Source: Polynucleobacter sp. AP-Kaivos-20-H2
GTDB taxonomy: Bacteria; Pseudomonadota; Gammaproteobacteria; Burkholderiales; Burkholderiaceae
NCBI RefSeq assembly: GCF_018882215.1
Contig: NZ_JACVOX010000001.1
Coordinates: forward strand, 248,001-312,000
Reading direction: 5' to 3'
Length of the DNA: 64,000 nucleotides
Of this stretch, positions 51,316 to 61,782 are shown one piece after another; the first letter of the stretch is position 1; the number at the start of each line of letters is the position of its first letter. Made by a program: the position numbers and the translations under genes. The notes under the pieces are model-generated. The model saw only the letters and a list, made by a program, of their open reading frames with translations. It made no database searches and was not told where the DNA came from.

Positions 51316-53490
51316 GTGAGTTCTAAAGAAAACAGTTCATGGCCATCATTTCCAGACGCTAATTTAGAGGCCTGGAAAAAGTCAGCGCAAAAATCTGCAC
51401 CTAATGGTGATGTAGATTCCTTGGGTTGGAAAACTCCGGATGGAATTCATTTAAAAGCTTTATACACATCATCGGATGTAGAAGGTCTTAATTACACCGA
51501 TACATTGCCAGGATTTGAACCATTTGTTCGCGGTCCACAAGCGACGATGTACTCTGTTCGTCCTTGGACCATTCGTCAGTACGCTGGATTTTCAACTGCA
51601 GAAGAATCCAATGCGTTTTATCGCAAGGCGCTAGATGCGGGTGGTCAAGGCGTATCCGTTGCTTTTGACTTAGCCACTCATCGTGGTTACGACTCTGATC
51701 ATCCACGTGTTACCGGTGACGTTGGTAAGGCCGGTGTTGCTATTGACTCTGTAGAAGATATGAAAATCTTGTTCGATGGCATTCCATTGGACAAGGTATC
51801 TGTTTCGATGACGATGAACGGTGCTGTATTGCCGGTTCTGGCTGGATATATTGTTGCTGGTGAAGAGCAAGGCGTGAAGCAGGAGCAATTATCCGGAACG
51901 ATTCAGAATGACATTCTGAAAGAGTTCATGGTGCGCAACACATACATTTATCCACCGGAGCCTTCGATTCGTATTATTGGCGACATTATTGAGTACACCG
52001 CTAAGCATATGCCGAAGTTCAACTCGATTTCTATTTCGGGTTATCACATGCAAGAAGCTGGCGCTAACCAAGTGTTGGAATTGGCTTTCACCTTGGCTGA
52101 TGGTAAAGAATATGTAAAAACAGCGCTAGCTAAAGGGTTGGACGTAGATGGTTTTGCAGGTCGTCTCTCTTTCTTCTTTGCTATTGGTATGAATTTCTAT
52201 CTTGAAGTGGCCAAGTTGCGTGCCGCCCGTTTGTTGTGGTGGCGCATTATGAAGTCCTTCGAGCCAAAGAATCCGAAGTCATTGATGTTGCGTACACACT
52301 GCCAAACATCCGGCTGGTCTTTAACTGAACAAGATCCATACAACAACGTAGTAAGAACTACGGTAGAGGCGATGGCAGCAGTATTTGGTGGCACGCAGTC
52401 ATTGCATACCAACTCATTGGATGAAGCGATTGCCTTGCCTTCCGAGTTCTCCAGCCGTATTGCGCGTAATACTCAGTTGATCCTTCAAGAAGAGACGCAT
52501 ATTCCAAGCGTCATCGATCCATGGGCAGGCTCCTACATGATGGAAAACCTCACTCAAGAGATGGCTGACAAGGCCTGGGAAATTATTCAAGAAGTAGAAG
52601 CCATGGGCGGCATGACCAAGGCCGTAGAGAGTGGTTGGGCCAAACTCAAAATTGAAGCTGCTGCTGCTGAGAAACAAGCCAAGATTGACTCTGGTTCTGA
52701 CGTGATCGTTGGCGTAAATAAATACAAGCTTGGCAAAGAAGATCTCGTTGATGTATTGATGATCGACAACGATAAAGTTCGCGAGGGTCAGGTTGCGCGC
52801 CTCAAGGAAATTAAGGCTAAGCGTGACTCCAAAAAGGTAGAGGCTGCGTTAGAGGCATTAACTAAGGCTGCTGAAGATAACTCTGGAAACTTGTTGGAGT
52901 TATCTGTAAATGCAATTCGTTTACGAGCAACTGTTGGTGAAGTCTCTGATGCATTGGAAAAAGTTTACGGGCGCCATCGCGCCGATACTCAAAAGGTGAC
53001 CGGTGTGTATGCAGCTGCTTATGACTCAGCCGAAGGCTGGGCAAAACTCCAAACTGAAATTGCTGACTTTGCAAAAGACTTTGGCCGTCGTCCACGTGTG
53101 ATGATTGCTAAGTTGGGTCAAGATGGTCATGACCGCGGTGCAAAGGTGGTTGCTACGGCTTATGCTGACTTGGGATTTGACGTGGATATCGGACCTTTAT
53201 TTCAAACTCCAGAAGAGTGTGCTCGCCAAGCGATTGAGAATGACGTCCATGCATTGGGTGTCTCCACCTTAGCGGCTGGCCATAAGACCTTGGTGCCAGC
53301 CATCATTGCTGAACTGAAGAGGCAGGGCTCCGACGACATCATCGTATTCGTTGGTGGCGTGATTCCAAGGCAAGATTACGAGTTCCTTTATGAGGCAGGC
53401 GTTAAAGGTATTTACGGTCCAGGTACTCCAATTCCGGCTTCGGCTAAGGATGTGCTCGAGCAAATCCGCAAGTCTGTTAAACCAGCTTAG
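51316..53490 (+). CDS. Methylmalonyl-CoA mutase
   Basis: This 724-residue B12 enzyme isomerises methylmalonyl-CoA to succinyl-CoA. The N-terminal TIM barrel has '[20 protein letters not shown]' and '[20 protein letters not shown]'. The C-terminal cobalamin domain has the His-on motif in '[20 protein letters not shown]' near residue 605, so catalytic and B12 domains are in one chain. The start is GTG at 51316 with GGGAG five bases upstream. It heads the operon mutase-meaB-pccB-pccA-mce. '[15 protein letters not shown]' favours the mutase itself over isobutyryl-CoA mutase. Confidence 0.95.
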   Translation: MSSKENSSWPSFPDANLEAWKKSAQKSAPNGDVDSLGWKTPDGIHLKALYTSSDVEGLNYTDTLPGFEPFVRGPQATMYSVRPWTIRQYAGFSTAEESNAFYRKALDAGGQGVSVAFDLATHRGYDSDHPRVTGDVGKAGVAIDSVEDMKILFDGIPLDKVSVSMTMNGAVLPVLAGYIVAGEEQGVKQEQLSGTIQNDILKEFMVRNTYIYPPEPSIRIIGDIIEYTAKHMPKFNSISISGYHMQEAGANQVLELAFTLADGKEYVKTALAKGLDVDGFAGRLSFFFAIGMNFYLEVAKLRAARLLWWRIMKSFEPKNPKSLMLRTHCQTSGWSLTEQDPYNNVVRTTVEAMAAVFGGTQSLHTNSLDEAIALPSEFSSRIARNTQLILQEETHIPSVIDPWAGSYMMENLTQEMADKAWEIIQEVEAMGGMTKAVESGWAKLKIEAAAAEKQAKIDSGSDVIVGVNKYKLGKEDLVDVLMIDNDKVREGQVARLKEIKAKRDSKKVEAALEALTKAAEDNSGNLLELSVNAIRLRATVGEVSDALEKVYGRHRADTQKVTGVYAAAYDSAEGWAKLQTEIADFAKDFGRRPRVMIAKLGQDGHDRGAKVVATAYADLGFDVDIGPLFQTPEECARQAIENDVHALGVSTLAAGHKTLVPAIIAELKRQGSDDIIVFVGGVIPRQDYEFLYEAGVKGIYGPGTPIPASAKDVLEQIRKSVKPA

Positions 53491-53504
53491 TACGGGCCAT
53501 AGGC

Positions 53505-54530
53505 ATGCTCGAAGCCGCTGATCAAGCCCTAGTGAATGATCTCACTGGTGCGCCATCGCTTAAACAGCGACGTGCATTAGCGAAGATCATTACGCTGCTT
53601 GAATCAACTCGCCTAGATCACCGTCATCGCGCCGATGAGGTACTGAATTCTTTATTGCCAAAAACAGGTAAATCATTTCGTCTGGGAATTTCAGGCGTTC
53701 CAGGCGTTGGTAAGTCGACCTTGATTGAGACTTTGGGCCTTTACCTTATCGATAAAGGTCATCGAGTTGCTGTATTGGCGATTGATCCTTCTTCCAGCAT
53801 CTCTGGCGGCTCTATTTTGGGTGATAAGACCCGTATGGAGCGTCTATCCGTTCTGGAGCACGCCTTTATTCGCCCAAGTCCATCGTCTTGTACGCTGGGT
53901 GGTGTTGCAGAGAAGACGCGTGAAGCCATGTTGGTTGCAGAAGCTGCAGGTTTTGACGTGATTATTGTTGAAACAGTTGGCGTAGGGCAGAGTGAGATTG
54001 CAGTTGCGGGTATGACAGACATGTTCCTGCTAATGCAACTCCCCAATGCTGGCGATGATCTGCAAGCGATTAAAAAGGGTGTGATGGAAATCGCTGATCT
54101 GATCGTCATCAATAAAGTAGACATTGATCCTGATGCTGCAATGCGCGCTCAGTTATTTATCACCAGCTCCTTACGACTGCTCGGCTTTCAAGGCAATCCG
54201 GATCACGCATCCCATGACAAAGAATTTTGGCACCCACAAGTCATGACCTTAAGTGCTTTAGAAGGTAACGGCGTTCCGGAGTTATGGGAAAAGGTATCTC
54301 ATTTTGAATCTCTCCAAAAAGCCAATGGGAAATTTGACTCTCGTCGCAAAGAGCAATCAGGTGCATGGATGTGGGATCGCATCGATGCAGGATTAAAAAA
54401 TGCATTTCGTAGCAATGAAGCTGTTCAAGCGCTTCTACCAAGCTTGGCAGCACAAGTAAACCAAGGAACTATGGCAGCTTCAGTAGCGGCAAGACGACTA
54501 CTGGAAGCCATGGGGCATGAATTTTTCTAA
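53505..54530 (+). CDS. meaB: Methylmalonyl-CoA mutase-associated GTPase MeaB
   Basis: The 341-residue G3E GTPase (ArgK/MeaB) has Walker A '[15 protein letters not shown]' near 65-79, 'ETVGVGQSE' (switch region), and 'VINKVD' (base-specificity). It gates adenosylcobalamin loading and protects the mutase, the gene 14 bases upstream. Its older label as an arginine/ornithine transport kinase does not fit this context. Confidence 0.93.
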   Translation: MLEAADQALVNDLTGAPSLKQRRALAKIITLLESTRLDHRHRADEVLNSLLPKTGKSFRLGISGVPGVGKSTLIETLGLYLIDKGHRVAVLAIDPSSSISGGSILGDKTRMERLSVLEHAFIRPSPSSCTLGGVAEKTREAMLVAEAAGFDVIIVETVGVGQSEIAVAGMTDMFLLMQLPNAGDDLQAIKKGVMEIADLIVINKVDIDPDAAMRAQLFITSSLRLLGFQGNPDHASHDKEFWHPQVMTLSALEGNGVPELWEKVSHFESLQKANGKFDSRRKEQSGAWMWDRIDAGLKNAFRSNEAVQALLPSLAAQVNQGTMAASVAARRLLEAMGHEFF

Positions 54531-54540
54531 GGAGCAGGAA

Positions 54541-56073
54541 ATGAAGGAAATCATTCAACAACTCGAAGCTAAGCGTGAGCTTGCTCGATTGGGTGGCGGG
54601 CAAAAGCGCATCCAGGCTCAACATGCGAAGGGCAAATTAACCGCTCGTGAGCGTATTGAACTTTTGCTTGATGCGGGCACATTCGAAGAGTGGGATATGT
54701 TTGTTGAGCACCGTTGTCATGATTTTGGCATGGCTGATCAAACCGTTCCTGGCGATGGCGTTGTCACTGGTTATGGAATGATTAATGGTCGCCTCGTATT
54801 TGTTTTCTCTCAGGACTTCACCGTTTTAGGTGGCTCCTTATCAGAGGCTCATGCAGAAAAGATTTGCAAGATCATGGATCAAGCGCTCAAGGTAGGTGCT
54901 CCTGTAATCGGCCTGAATGACTCTGGCGGTGCGCGTATTCAAGAAGGTGTTGCCTCACTTGGTGGCTATGCAGAAATCTTCCAGCGCAATGTAACTGCAT
55001 CCGGCGTAATCCCGCAAATTTCCTTGATCATGGGGCCTTCAGCTGGTGGTGCTGTGTATTCCCCGGCCTTGACCGACTTCATTTTCATGGTCAAAGATAG
55101 TTCTTACATGTTTGTGACGGGCCCTGAAGTAGTGAAGACTGTTACTCATGAAGATGTTACCGCCGAAGAATTAGGTGGTGCAGTGACTCACTCAACAGTA
55201 TCTGGTGTTTGCGATTTGGCTTTCGATAATGATGTTGATGCGATCATGATGCTGCGTCGTTTCTTTAACTACTTACCGCTCTCAAACCGTGAGAAACCAC
55301 CTTTGATCAAAGGTGCAAACCGAACTGAAGAGCCTGATTTTTCATTAGACACCTTAGTGCCATCCAATCCCAATCAACCTTACGATATGAAAGAGTTGAT
55401 TGAGAAGATCGTGGACGATGGTGAATTCTTTGAATTACAGCCTGACTACGCAAAAAACATCGTAATTGGCTTTGCTCGTATCGAAGGCCGTTCGATTGGT
55501 ATTGTTGCTAATCAACCACTGATTCTGGCTGGTTGTTTAGATATCAAGGCATCCATCAAAGCTGCGCGTTTCGTGCGCTTCTGCGATGCCTTCAATATTC
55601 CGGTAGTAACTTTGGTTGACGTTCCTGGCTTTATGCCTGGCACGGCACAAGAATACGGCGGCATTATTAAGCATGGTGCGAAATTGCTCTATGCGTACGC
55701 TGATTGCACTGTGCCTAAGGTAACTTTAATTACTCGTAAAGCTTACGGTGGCGCCTATGACGTGATGGCTTCTAAGCATTTACGTGGTGACGTGAACTTT
55801 GCCTGGCCTTCAGCAGAGATTGCCGTGATGGGCCCTAAGGGCGCTGTTGAGATTATTTTCCGTGAAGAGAAAGCAGACCCAGAAAAAATCACTGCACGTG
55901 AAGCTGAGTACAAGTCGAAGTTTGCTAACCCTTTTGTAGCAGGTCGTCGCGGTTACATCGATGACGTCATTCTCCCGCACGAGACCCGTAAACGGATTGC
56001 TCGTTCACTAGCAATGCTCAAAGACAAAGACTTGAAGAATCCTGCGCGTAAACACGGCAATATCCCTCTGTAA
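54541..56073 (+). CDS. pccB: Propionyl-CoA carboxylase beta subunit (carboxyltransferase)
   Basis: The 510-residue carboxyltransferase has '[20 protein letters not shown]' (CoA/acyl site) and '[20 protein letters not shown]' (carboxybiotin oxyanion site). A frame start at 54517 overlaps meaB, but AAGGAG at 54529-54534 sits 6 bases before the ATG at 54541, which is preferred. It carboxylates propionyl-CoA with the biotin subunit encoded 15 bases downstream. A broader acyl-CoA carboxylase role is possible. Confidence 0.94.
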   Translation: MKEIIQQLEAKRELARLGGGQKRIQAQHAKGKLTARERIELLLDAGTFEEWDMFVEHRCHDFGMADQTVPGDGVVTGYGMINGRLVFVFSQDFTVLGGSLSEAHAEKICKIMDQALKVGAPVIGLNDSGGARIQEGVASLGGYAEIFQRNVTASGVIPQISLIMGPSAGGAVYSPALTDFIFMVKDSSYMFVTGPEVVKTVTHEDVTAEELGGAVTHSTVSGVCDLAFDNDVDAIMMLRRFFNYLPLSNREKPPLIKGANRTEEPDFSLDTLVPSNPNQPYDMKELIEKIVDDGEFFELQPDYAKNIVIGFARIEGRSIGIVANQPLILAGCLDIKASIKAARFVRFCDAFNIPVVTLVDVPGFMPGTAQEYGGIIKHGAKLLYAYADCTVPKVTLITRKAYGGAYDVMASKHLRGDVNFAWPSAEIAVMGPKGAVEIIFREEKADPEKITAREAEYKSKFANPFVAGRRGYIDDVILPHETRKRIARSLAMLKDKDLKNPARKHGNIPL

Positions 56074-56088
56074 AGGCGCTGACAAATT

Positions 56089-58125
56089 ATGACTACGAAA
56101 ATGTTTAAGAAAATACTGATTGCTAACCGCGGCGAGATTGCTTGCCGTGTAATAATGACCGCTAAAAAGATGGGCATCAAGACTGTCGCTGTTTATTCTG
56201 AAGCCGATAAAGAGGCGCGTCACGTACAACTGGCTGATGAAGCGGTTTGCATCGGACCAGCACCTTCGCGTGAATCCTACTTAGTAATGGACCGAATTAT
56301 CCAAGCCTGCAAAGATACCGGCGCTGAAGCGGTTCATCCAGGCTACGGCTTCTTATCTGAGAACGAGCAGTTTGCTAAGCGTTGCGAGGAAGAAGGCATT
56401 GTCTTTATTGGCCCTAAGCATCAATCCATCGCCGCTATGGGTGACAAGATCGCATCCAAGAAGCTTGCTTTAGAAGCCAAGGTAAATACTATTCCTGGTT
56501 ATAACGAGGCGATTGACACCACTGAAGAAGCGGTCAAAATTGCTCAAGGTATTGGCTATCCCGTCATGATTAAAGCTTCAGCAGGCGGTGGTGGTAAGGG
56601 CTTGCGCGTTGCATTTAATGATAAAGAAGCTGCCGAAGGTTTTGCAGCTTGCAAAACGGAAGCGATGAATAGCTTTGGCGATGACCGTATCTTTATTGAA
56701 AAGTTTGTAGAGGGCCCACGTCATATTGAGATTCAGGTTTTAGGCGACTCCTTTGGCAATGTGGTTTATCTTAATGAGCGTGATTGCTCCATTCAGCGCC
56801 GTCATCAAAAAGTCATTGAAGAAGCGCCTTCGCCTTTTATCGATCCGGCGACTCGAAAAGCGATGGGCGAACAAGCGGTTGCATTAGCAAAGGCTGTGAA
56901 CTACCAATCCGCCGGCACAGTGGAGTTTGTGGTTGGTAAAGATAAGTCCTTCTATTTCCTAGAAATGAATACCCGTTTGCAGGTTGAGCATCCAGTGACC
57001 GAAAGCATTACTGGCCTTGATTTGGTCGAGCAGATGATTCGGGTAGCCGCTGGTGAGAAGTTGGCATTCAAGCAAGAAGATGTGAAGTTGGATGGTTGGT
57101 CTATGGAGTGCCGTATCAACGCCGATGATCCATTTCGTAATTTCCTGCCTTCAACTGGCCGTCTAGTGAAGTACCGTCCGCCAGAGTCTATTAATGGCGT
57201 GCGCGTTGATACTGGCGTGTATGAGGGCGGTGAAATTCCGATGTACTACGACTCAATGATTGCTAAATTGATTGTTCACGGCAAGGATCGTACAGAAGCA
57301 ATTGAAAAGATGCGCGCAGCATTGAATGATTTTGTGATTCGCGGCATTCATTCCAATATCCCATTTCAAGCGGCCTTATTGCAACATCCTCGCTTTGTAA
57401 ATGGCGACTTTACAACTGGCTTTATCGCTGAAGAGTATCCAGAGGGCTTTAAAAAGGATTCTGTACAGCCCGCTGATCCTAAGCGTTTGGCAGCATTGGC
57501 TGCTTTTATGCGCTATCGCTATCTTGAGCATATCAAGATGATTGATGGTCAATTAGCTGGCCATGAAATGATCATTGCCAAGAAATTTGTAGTGGTTACT
57601 GGCAAAAAAACCGGCTCCATGAATGATCCGTATGAAGTGCCTATTCGCGTTGAACTCAAAGACGGCATCTATTCTGTCTACATCGATGAGACGGATGATG
57701 TGAGTCGTTATGACATTGTGAGTGACTGGCGTCCTGGGCAGATTTGTCTACACGCAACCATTAACGGTACGCACAAAATCACTGCACAAGTAGAGCGTCG
57801 TGGCGTTAAGTATCTGTTAATTCTTGACGGAGCTCATTACGAATGTATGGTTCTGAGCCCATTGGGTGCAGAGTTACAACGTCGCATGCCTGTCAAGTTG
57901 CCGCCAGATACTTCTAAATTAGTGATGTCGCCAATGCCAGGGTTGCTCACAAAAATTGCTGTCAAGGCAGGTGAATCGGTCACAGCAGGTCAGAAGCTGG
58001 CCTCGATTGAAGCGATGAAGATGGAAAATACACTATCTGCCATGCAAGATGGTGTGGTTGCTGAAATCTGCGCTAAAGAGGGCGATAGCTTGGCGGTGGA
58101 TCAATTAATTATTCGCTTTGAATAA
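56089..58125 (+). CDS. pccA: Propionyl-CoA carboxylase alpha subunit (biotin carboxylase + BCCP)
   Basis: The 678-residue protein has a biotin carboxylase domain ('KKILIANRGEIACRVIMTAK', ATP-grasp 'KASAGGGGKGLRVAFNDKEA', 'EMNTRLQVEHPVTE'), a linker domain at about 470-600 characteristic of propionyl-CoA carboxylases, and a C-terminal biotinyl domain with the modified Lys in 'EAMKMENT' (about 645). Start codons at 56089 and 56101 are both possible. It works with PccB to make (S)-methylmalonyl-CoA. Confidence 0.94.
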   Translation: MTTKMFKKILIANRGEIACRVIMTAKKMGIKTVAVYSEADKEARHVQLADEAVCIGPAPSRESYLVMDRIIQACKDTGAEAVHPGYGFLSENEQFAKRCEEEGIVFIGPKHQSIAAMGDKIASKKLALEAKVNTIPGYNEAIDTTEEAVKIAQGIGYPVMIKASAGGGGKGLRVAFNDKEAAEGFAACKTEAMNSFGDDRIFIEKFVEGPRHIEIQVLGDSFGNVVYLNERDCSIQRRHQKVIEEAPSPFIDPATRKAMGEQAVALAKAVNYQSAGTVEFVVGKDKSFYFLEMNTRLQVEHPVTESITGLDLVEQMIRVAAGEKLAFKQEDVKLDGWSMECRINADDPFRNFLPSTGRLVKYRPPESINGVRVDTGVYEGGEIPMYYDSMIAKLIVHGKDRTEAIEKMRAALNDFVIRGIHSNIPFQAALLQHPRFVNGDFTTGFIAEEYPEGFKKDSVQPADPKRLAALAAFMRYRYLEHIKMIDGQLAGHEMIIAKKFVVVTGKKTGSMNDPYEVPIRVELKDGIYSVYIDETDDVSRYDIVSDWRPGQICLHATINGTHKITAQVERRGVKYLLILDGAHYECMVLSPLGAELQRRMPVKLPPDTSKLVMSPMPGLLTKIAVKAGESVTAGQKLASIEAMKMENTLSAMQDGVVAEICAKEGDSLAVDQLIIRFE

Positions 58126-58139
58126 GCAGGTAAATGACT

Positions 58140-58607
58140 ATGAGCACTAAGCCATTTAAGATTTTAGGTATTCAGCAAATCGCTATAGGCGCCGAAAATA
58201 AAGATCGACTTAAGAAGTTGTGGGTTGATATGCTCGGATTTGAATACAAAAGCACTTTTGTCTCTGAACGTGAAAACGTTGATGAGGACATCTGTGCAAT
58301 TGGTTCTGGTGCCCATGAGATTGAGGTTGATCTAATGAAGCCATTTAATATCGAAAAGAAACCGGCCGTACACCAAACGCCTTTAAATCATATTGGTTTA
58401 TGGGTGGATGACTTGCCTAAAGCGGTCGAGTGGCTTTCAGCTAATGGCTTGCGATTCGCTCCAGGTGGTATCCGCAAGGGTGCTGCTGGCTACGACATCA
58501 CCTTTGTCCATCCCAAGGGGAATGACGAGTTCCCGATTAGCGGTGAAGGGGTGCTCATTGAGCTGGTTCAAGCGCCTCCCGAAGTGATTGCAGGATTGAG
58601 TTCATAA
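58140..58607 (+). CDS. VOC-family protein, probable methylmalonyl-CoA epimerase
   Basis: The 155-residue glyoxalase-fold protein has paired beta-alpha-beta repeats with '[19 protein letters not shown]' and '[18 protein letters not shown]'. Metal-ligand candidates are the Gln/His near each strand start and the Glu in '[10 protein letters not shown]'. Two ATGs exist; the one at 58140 is 9 bases after GCAGG and is preferred to that at 58134 (3 bases). As the last gene of the mutase operon it most likely interconverts the methylmalonyl-CoA epimers. It is somewhat divergent, so a general VOC label is the fallback. Confidence 0.78.
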   Translation: MSTKPFKILGIQQIAIGAENKDRLKKLWVDMLGFEYKSTFVSERENVDEDICAIGSGAHEIEVDLMKPFNIEKKPAVHQTPLNHIGLWVDDLPKAVEWLSANGLRFAPGGIRKGAAGYDITFVHPKGNDEFPISGEGVLIELVQAPPEVIAGLSS

Positions 58608-58639
58608 TTTGGCTTTGTAATTAGCAAATAGGATTTAAA

Positions 58640-59344
58640 TTGGCAAATATATTGGCCATCGATACCTCTTCAGCGTGGTGTTCGGTGGCTTTATCTTTAG
58701 GTGATAAAGCACCAGAGTTCAGGCATGAAGCTGTTTCAGCGGGTGCCAGCCAACTCCTATTGCCCTGGGTTGAGTCGCTACTAGCTAATGCAAAACTGTC
58801 TTTAAAAGATCTTGATGCTATTGCCGTTGGTATTGGACCAGGCGCATTCACGGGAGTTAGATTGGGTGTAGCTGCAGTTCAAGGCCTGGCTATTTCAAAT
58901 AATCTGCCAGTGATATCCGTATGTAGCTTAGATGCAATAGCTGCGCAAATCACAACTACTGACATATACAAAAAAACCAAGCCTCAACGCTTCATGATTG
59001 CCGTTGATGCACGCATGGAAGAGATTTATTGGGCGAACTATGAGTCTCAAGCCACTCAATTACCAAAACGCATGGGCGATATCCACCTTACAAAACCTGA
59101 AGAGCTTAACTTTGATGGCGTGCAACTCATAGCGGGTAGCGCTTTGAATGCTTACAGCAGTCGTATGCCGATATTTGATGGCTCAAAGGATGTCGAGATC
59201 TCAATCTCTGCATTGGGTGTCTTAGAATGCGCCAAACAATCGTTTAAAGAAGGTTTGCAGGAAGATGTTCGACTTCTTGAGCCTATGTATGTGCGAAATA
59301 AAGTGGCATTTACCACTGCAGAGCGTGAAGGGGGGATGAGGTAA
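58640..59344 (+). CDS. tsaB: tRNA threonylcarbamoyladenosine biosynthesis protein TsaB
   Basis: The 234-residue ASKHA-fold protein opens 'ANILAIDTSSAWCSVALSLG' and has 'IAVGIGPGAFTGVRLGVAAV', the signature of TsaB. It partners TsaD in making t6A on tRNAs that read ANN codons. The start is TTG at 58640, with TAGGAT 5 bases upstream and no other start before the conserved core. It overlaps rimI by one base (TAATG), a common tsaB-rimI arrangement. Confidence 0.93.
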   Translation: MANILAIDTSSAWCSVALSLGDKAPEFRHEAVSAGASQLLLPWVESLLANAKLSLKDLDAIAVGIGPGAFTGVRLGVAAVQGLAISNNLPVISVCSLDAIAAQITTTDIYKKTKPQRFMIAVDARMEEIYWANYESQATQLPKRMGDIHLTKPEELNFDGVQLIAGSALNAYSSRMPIFDGSKDVEISISALGVLECAKQSFKEGLQEDVRLLEPMYVRNKVAFTTAEREGGMR

Positions 59345-59874
59345 TGTCCGATAGCTCCCCTGGGGAAGGGGTTGCAGAGCTCTCGTTCATGCCAATGCAA
59401 GCAGCAGACTTGGATGAAGTTCTCAGGATTGAGTCTGTCTCGCATATTCACCCTTGGACAAAAGGTAATTTTTCTGATTCTTTAGCGGCAGGACATTGGG
59501 CATATTGCATTCGGCCGCAGGTAGACCAAATGGTGAAGGGTAGTTATTTGGATCCAGCAGTGCTTTGGGCTTACTGCATCCTATTTCCTGCGGTAGATGA
59601 ATTACATCTTCTAAATATTACGGTGTCGCCCAATTTGCGCAAGCTTGGGCTAGGCCAACGAATGATGGCTGCGATTGAGGGTGTGGCCGCCCAGCAAAAA
59701 ATGCCTCGTATCATCCTGGAGGTAAGGCCAACTAATGCAGCTGCGGTAACGCTCTATCAAAAATTGGGTTACGAACAAATCGGTGTTCGTAAAAACTACT
59801 ACCCAGCTAATCCAGAGACTGGATCTCGTGAAGATGCGCTTGTAATGGCTAAATCGATTAAGCTAGAGCCATGA
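59344..59874 (+). CDS. rimI: Ribosomal protein S18-alanine N-acetyltransferase
   Basis: The 176-residue GNAT enzyme has 'ADLDEVLRIESVSHIHPWTK' at the start, the acetyl-CoA loop 'NLRKLGLGQRMMAAI', and 'ILEVRPTNAAAVTLYQKLGY', all typical of RimI. It acetylates the N-terminal alanine of S18. It overlaps tsaB by one base and the next gene by ATGA, so the three are translationally linked. Confidence 0.93.
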   Translation: MSDSSPGEGVAELSFMPMQAADLDEVLRIESVSHIHPWTKGNFSDSLAAGHWAYCIRPQVDQMVKGSYLDPAVLWAYCILFPAVDELHLLNITVSPNLRKLGLGQRMMAAIEGVAAQQKMPRIILEVRPTNAAAVTLYQKLGYEQIGVRKNYYPANPETGSREDALVMAKSIKLEP

Positions 59875-60395
59875 CCAATACACATTCAGCCTTCTTAAAA
59901 GAAATGGGCATCACCGAATGGACTTCTCGGGATGTCGAGCAAGCGACAGGCTCAGCAACCGAGCAGACCAATGCTCAAGCTTCTCCTGAAGTTGCACAAT
60001 CAACTCCAAGAACTAGCTATGGAATGTGGTGGTTTTTTGGTAACGAACCACAGGGCGATGCTCAAATCTTGTTCCAAAATATGATTCGTGTTTTAGGGTT
60101 GGCTAAAAATGAGTGGGCTTGGAAAAATCCAGGTCAGAGTCTGAGTCAGTTGAGCGCTCCTGAAATGCCTGTTATAGCAATTGCCTTCGGCGGACCCACT
60201 ACTCAAAAAATCACTGGTGAAAGAGATCCATTGCCGCAGTTGCGCGAAACAGTTTTGGCTTTAAATACTGGTAATGAGGAAGAGATTCCGGTGATTGCTT
60301 CTTTTGAGCTCAATCAAGTGCTTGCAAAATCAGGTGATAAAGCGTTGCTGTGGCAGGATTTGTTGTTAGCGAGATCTGTTCTGCAAAATAGTTGA
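59871..60395 (+). CDS. Probable DNA polymerase III psi subunit (HolD-like)
   Basis: The 174-residue protein has 'FLKEMGITEW' at residues 8-17 and 'ALLWQDLLLARSVL' near its end. These resemble the start ('LGITQW') and end ('ALWQQI') of E. coli HolD. The middle, with 'MPVIAIAFGG' and 'SFELNQVL', could be the core strands. In E. coli holD lies next to rimI, and here the gene overlaps rimI by ATGA. A Pro/Gln/Ser-rich stretch at about 25-48 is probably a disordered linker. An alternative is the N-terminal domain of the family-4 uracil-DNA glycosylases found at this locus in other Burkholderiales, but no glycosylase motif is present. Confidence 0.55.
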   Translation: MTNTHSAFLKEMGITEWTSRDVEQATGSATEQTNAQASPEVAQSTPRTSYGMWWFFGNEPQGDAQILFQNMIRVLGLAKNEWAWKNPGQSLSQLSAPEMPVIAIAFGGPTTQKITGERDPLPQLRETVLALNTGNEEEIPVIASFELNQVLAKSGDKALLWQDLLLARSVLQNS

Positions 60396-60412
60396 TATGA
60401 GCGTAAGCAAGC

Positions 60413-61732
60413 CTATTGCTTGTGTTCGCCGATCAGATGCATGGAGTCGTACTCCGCTTGATTCCTGGCGTGGCGTTTAATCACTAGCCACATAATTAGG
60501 CTAACAATCAAACCAAATCCGATGATTACAAATTGAACTGGTATATCCAGCCAGATCAGCAGAGAATAAACTAACAACATCACTAAAACAGAAATGTTCT
60601 CGTTAAAGTTCTGTACTGCAATGGAGTGACCTGCAGACATTAAAACGTGGCCACGATGTTGCAACAAGGCATTCATTGGCACTACAAAGTAACCGGCCAA
60701 CCAACCTACTAGAATTAATAAAAAATAAGCAGGCAATAAGTTCAGGGATATCTGAAACTTACCCACTGTAAGGATGCTTACACTGGGAAGCATATCTGAG
60801 TTATAGACTGCCATGACGCAGACCACCAGACCCATAGCAATGCCATAGGGCAATACGTTTAAGGATTTGCGAAGCGGTATACGCCAAGCCGCATAAACAG
60901 CGCCACCAGCAACACCTACAGCTGAAATAGCTTGCAAAATGGCGCCCTGTGAAAGGTTCATATGTAAAGCCACTTGCGCCCATTTGATGACGATAAATTG
61001 CAAAGTCGCTCCAGCGCCCCAAAATAAGGTTGTGACCGCTAGAGAAATTTGACCTAAGCGATCATCCCAGAGAGTCTTAAAACAGATGGCAAAGTCTTTA
61101 ACCAATTCAATTGGATTAGTTTTCTGTGAAACATATCGAGCGCCAGTATCAGGAATCTTTAAGTTGATTAGGGCGGCAATGACATAAATCATCATGATGA
61201 TCAGAATTGCGGACTCTGCTGGCGTATCAATGCCAGTATCAAATGCAGGCATGTCCAGGGCTAAAAGGCTTTGAGATACGGTACTGCTAATCAGTACGCC
61301 ACCTAAAACGGTGCCCAAAATGATTGAGCCTACTGTTAATCCTTCGATCCAGCCATTGGCAGCAACTAATTTTTCAGGGGGCAGAAGTTCGGTCAGAATT
61401 CCATATTTAGCTGGTGAGTAGGCGGCTGCACCCAGACCAACGATGGCGTAGGCCATCAAAGGGTGGCTACCAAATAACATAGTCACGCATCCAACAAACT
61501 TGATGGTATTAGTGATGAACATGACATTGCCCTTGGGGCGGGAGTCTGCAAAGGCTCCAACAAAGGCTGCCAGAAGAACATAGGACAATACGAAGAACAA
61601 TTTGAGCAGCGGCGTCATCCAGGCCGGAGCTTGAAGCTGGGCCAAGAGCGCAATAGCGGCAATTAGGAGAGCATTATCGGCAAGCGACGAAAAAAATTGC
61701 GCCGCCATAATGATGTAAAAGCTACGGTTCAT
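60413..61732 (-). CDS. lplT: Lysophospholipid transporter LplT
   Basis: The 439-residue MFS protein matches LplT: 'FYIIMAAQFFSSLADNALLI', 'LGAAAYSPAKYGILTELLPP' and 'VAANGWIEGLTVGSIILGTV'. LplT flips lysophospholipids across the inner membrane for re-acylation. It usually pairs with Aas, which is not in the window. It is divergent from alr with 50 bases between starts. Confidence 0.9.
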   Translation of the reverse strand: MNRSFYIIMAAQFFSSLADNALLIAAIALLAQLQAPAWMTPLLKLFFVLSYVLLAAFVGAFADSRPKGNVMFITNTIKFVGCVTMLFGSHPLMAYAIVGLGAAAYSPAKYGILTELLPPEKLVAANGWIEGLTVGSIILGTVLGGVLISSTVSQSLLALDMPAFDTGIDTPAESAILIIMMIYVIAALINLKIPDTGARYVSQKTNPIELVKDFAICFKTLWDDRLGQISLAVTTLFWGAGATLQFIVIKWAQVALHMNLSQGAILQAISAVGVAGGAVYAAWRIPLRKSLNVLPYGIAMGLVVCVMAVYNSDMLPSVSILTVGKFQISLNLLPAYFLLILVGWLAGYFVVPMNALLQHRGHVLMSAGHSIAVQNFNENISVLVMLLVYSLLIWLDIPVQFVIIGFGLIVSLIMWLVIKRHARNQAEYDSMHLIGEHKQ

Positions 61733-61782
61733 TCGTACAATCTAGTCATTACTGCAATTAAAGCATGAAAGGAGGGGTGAAA

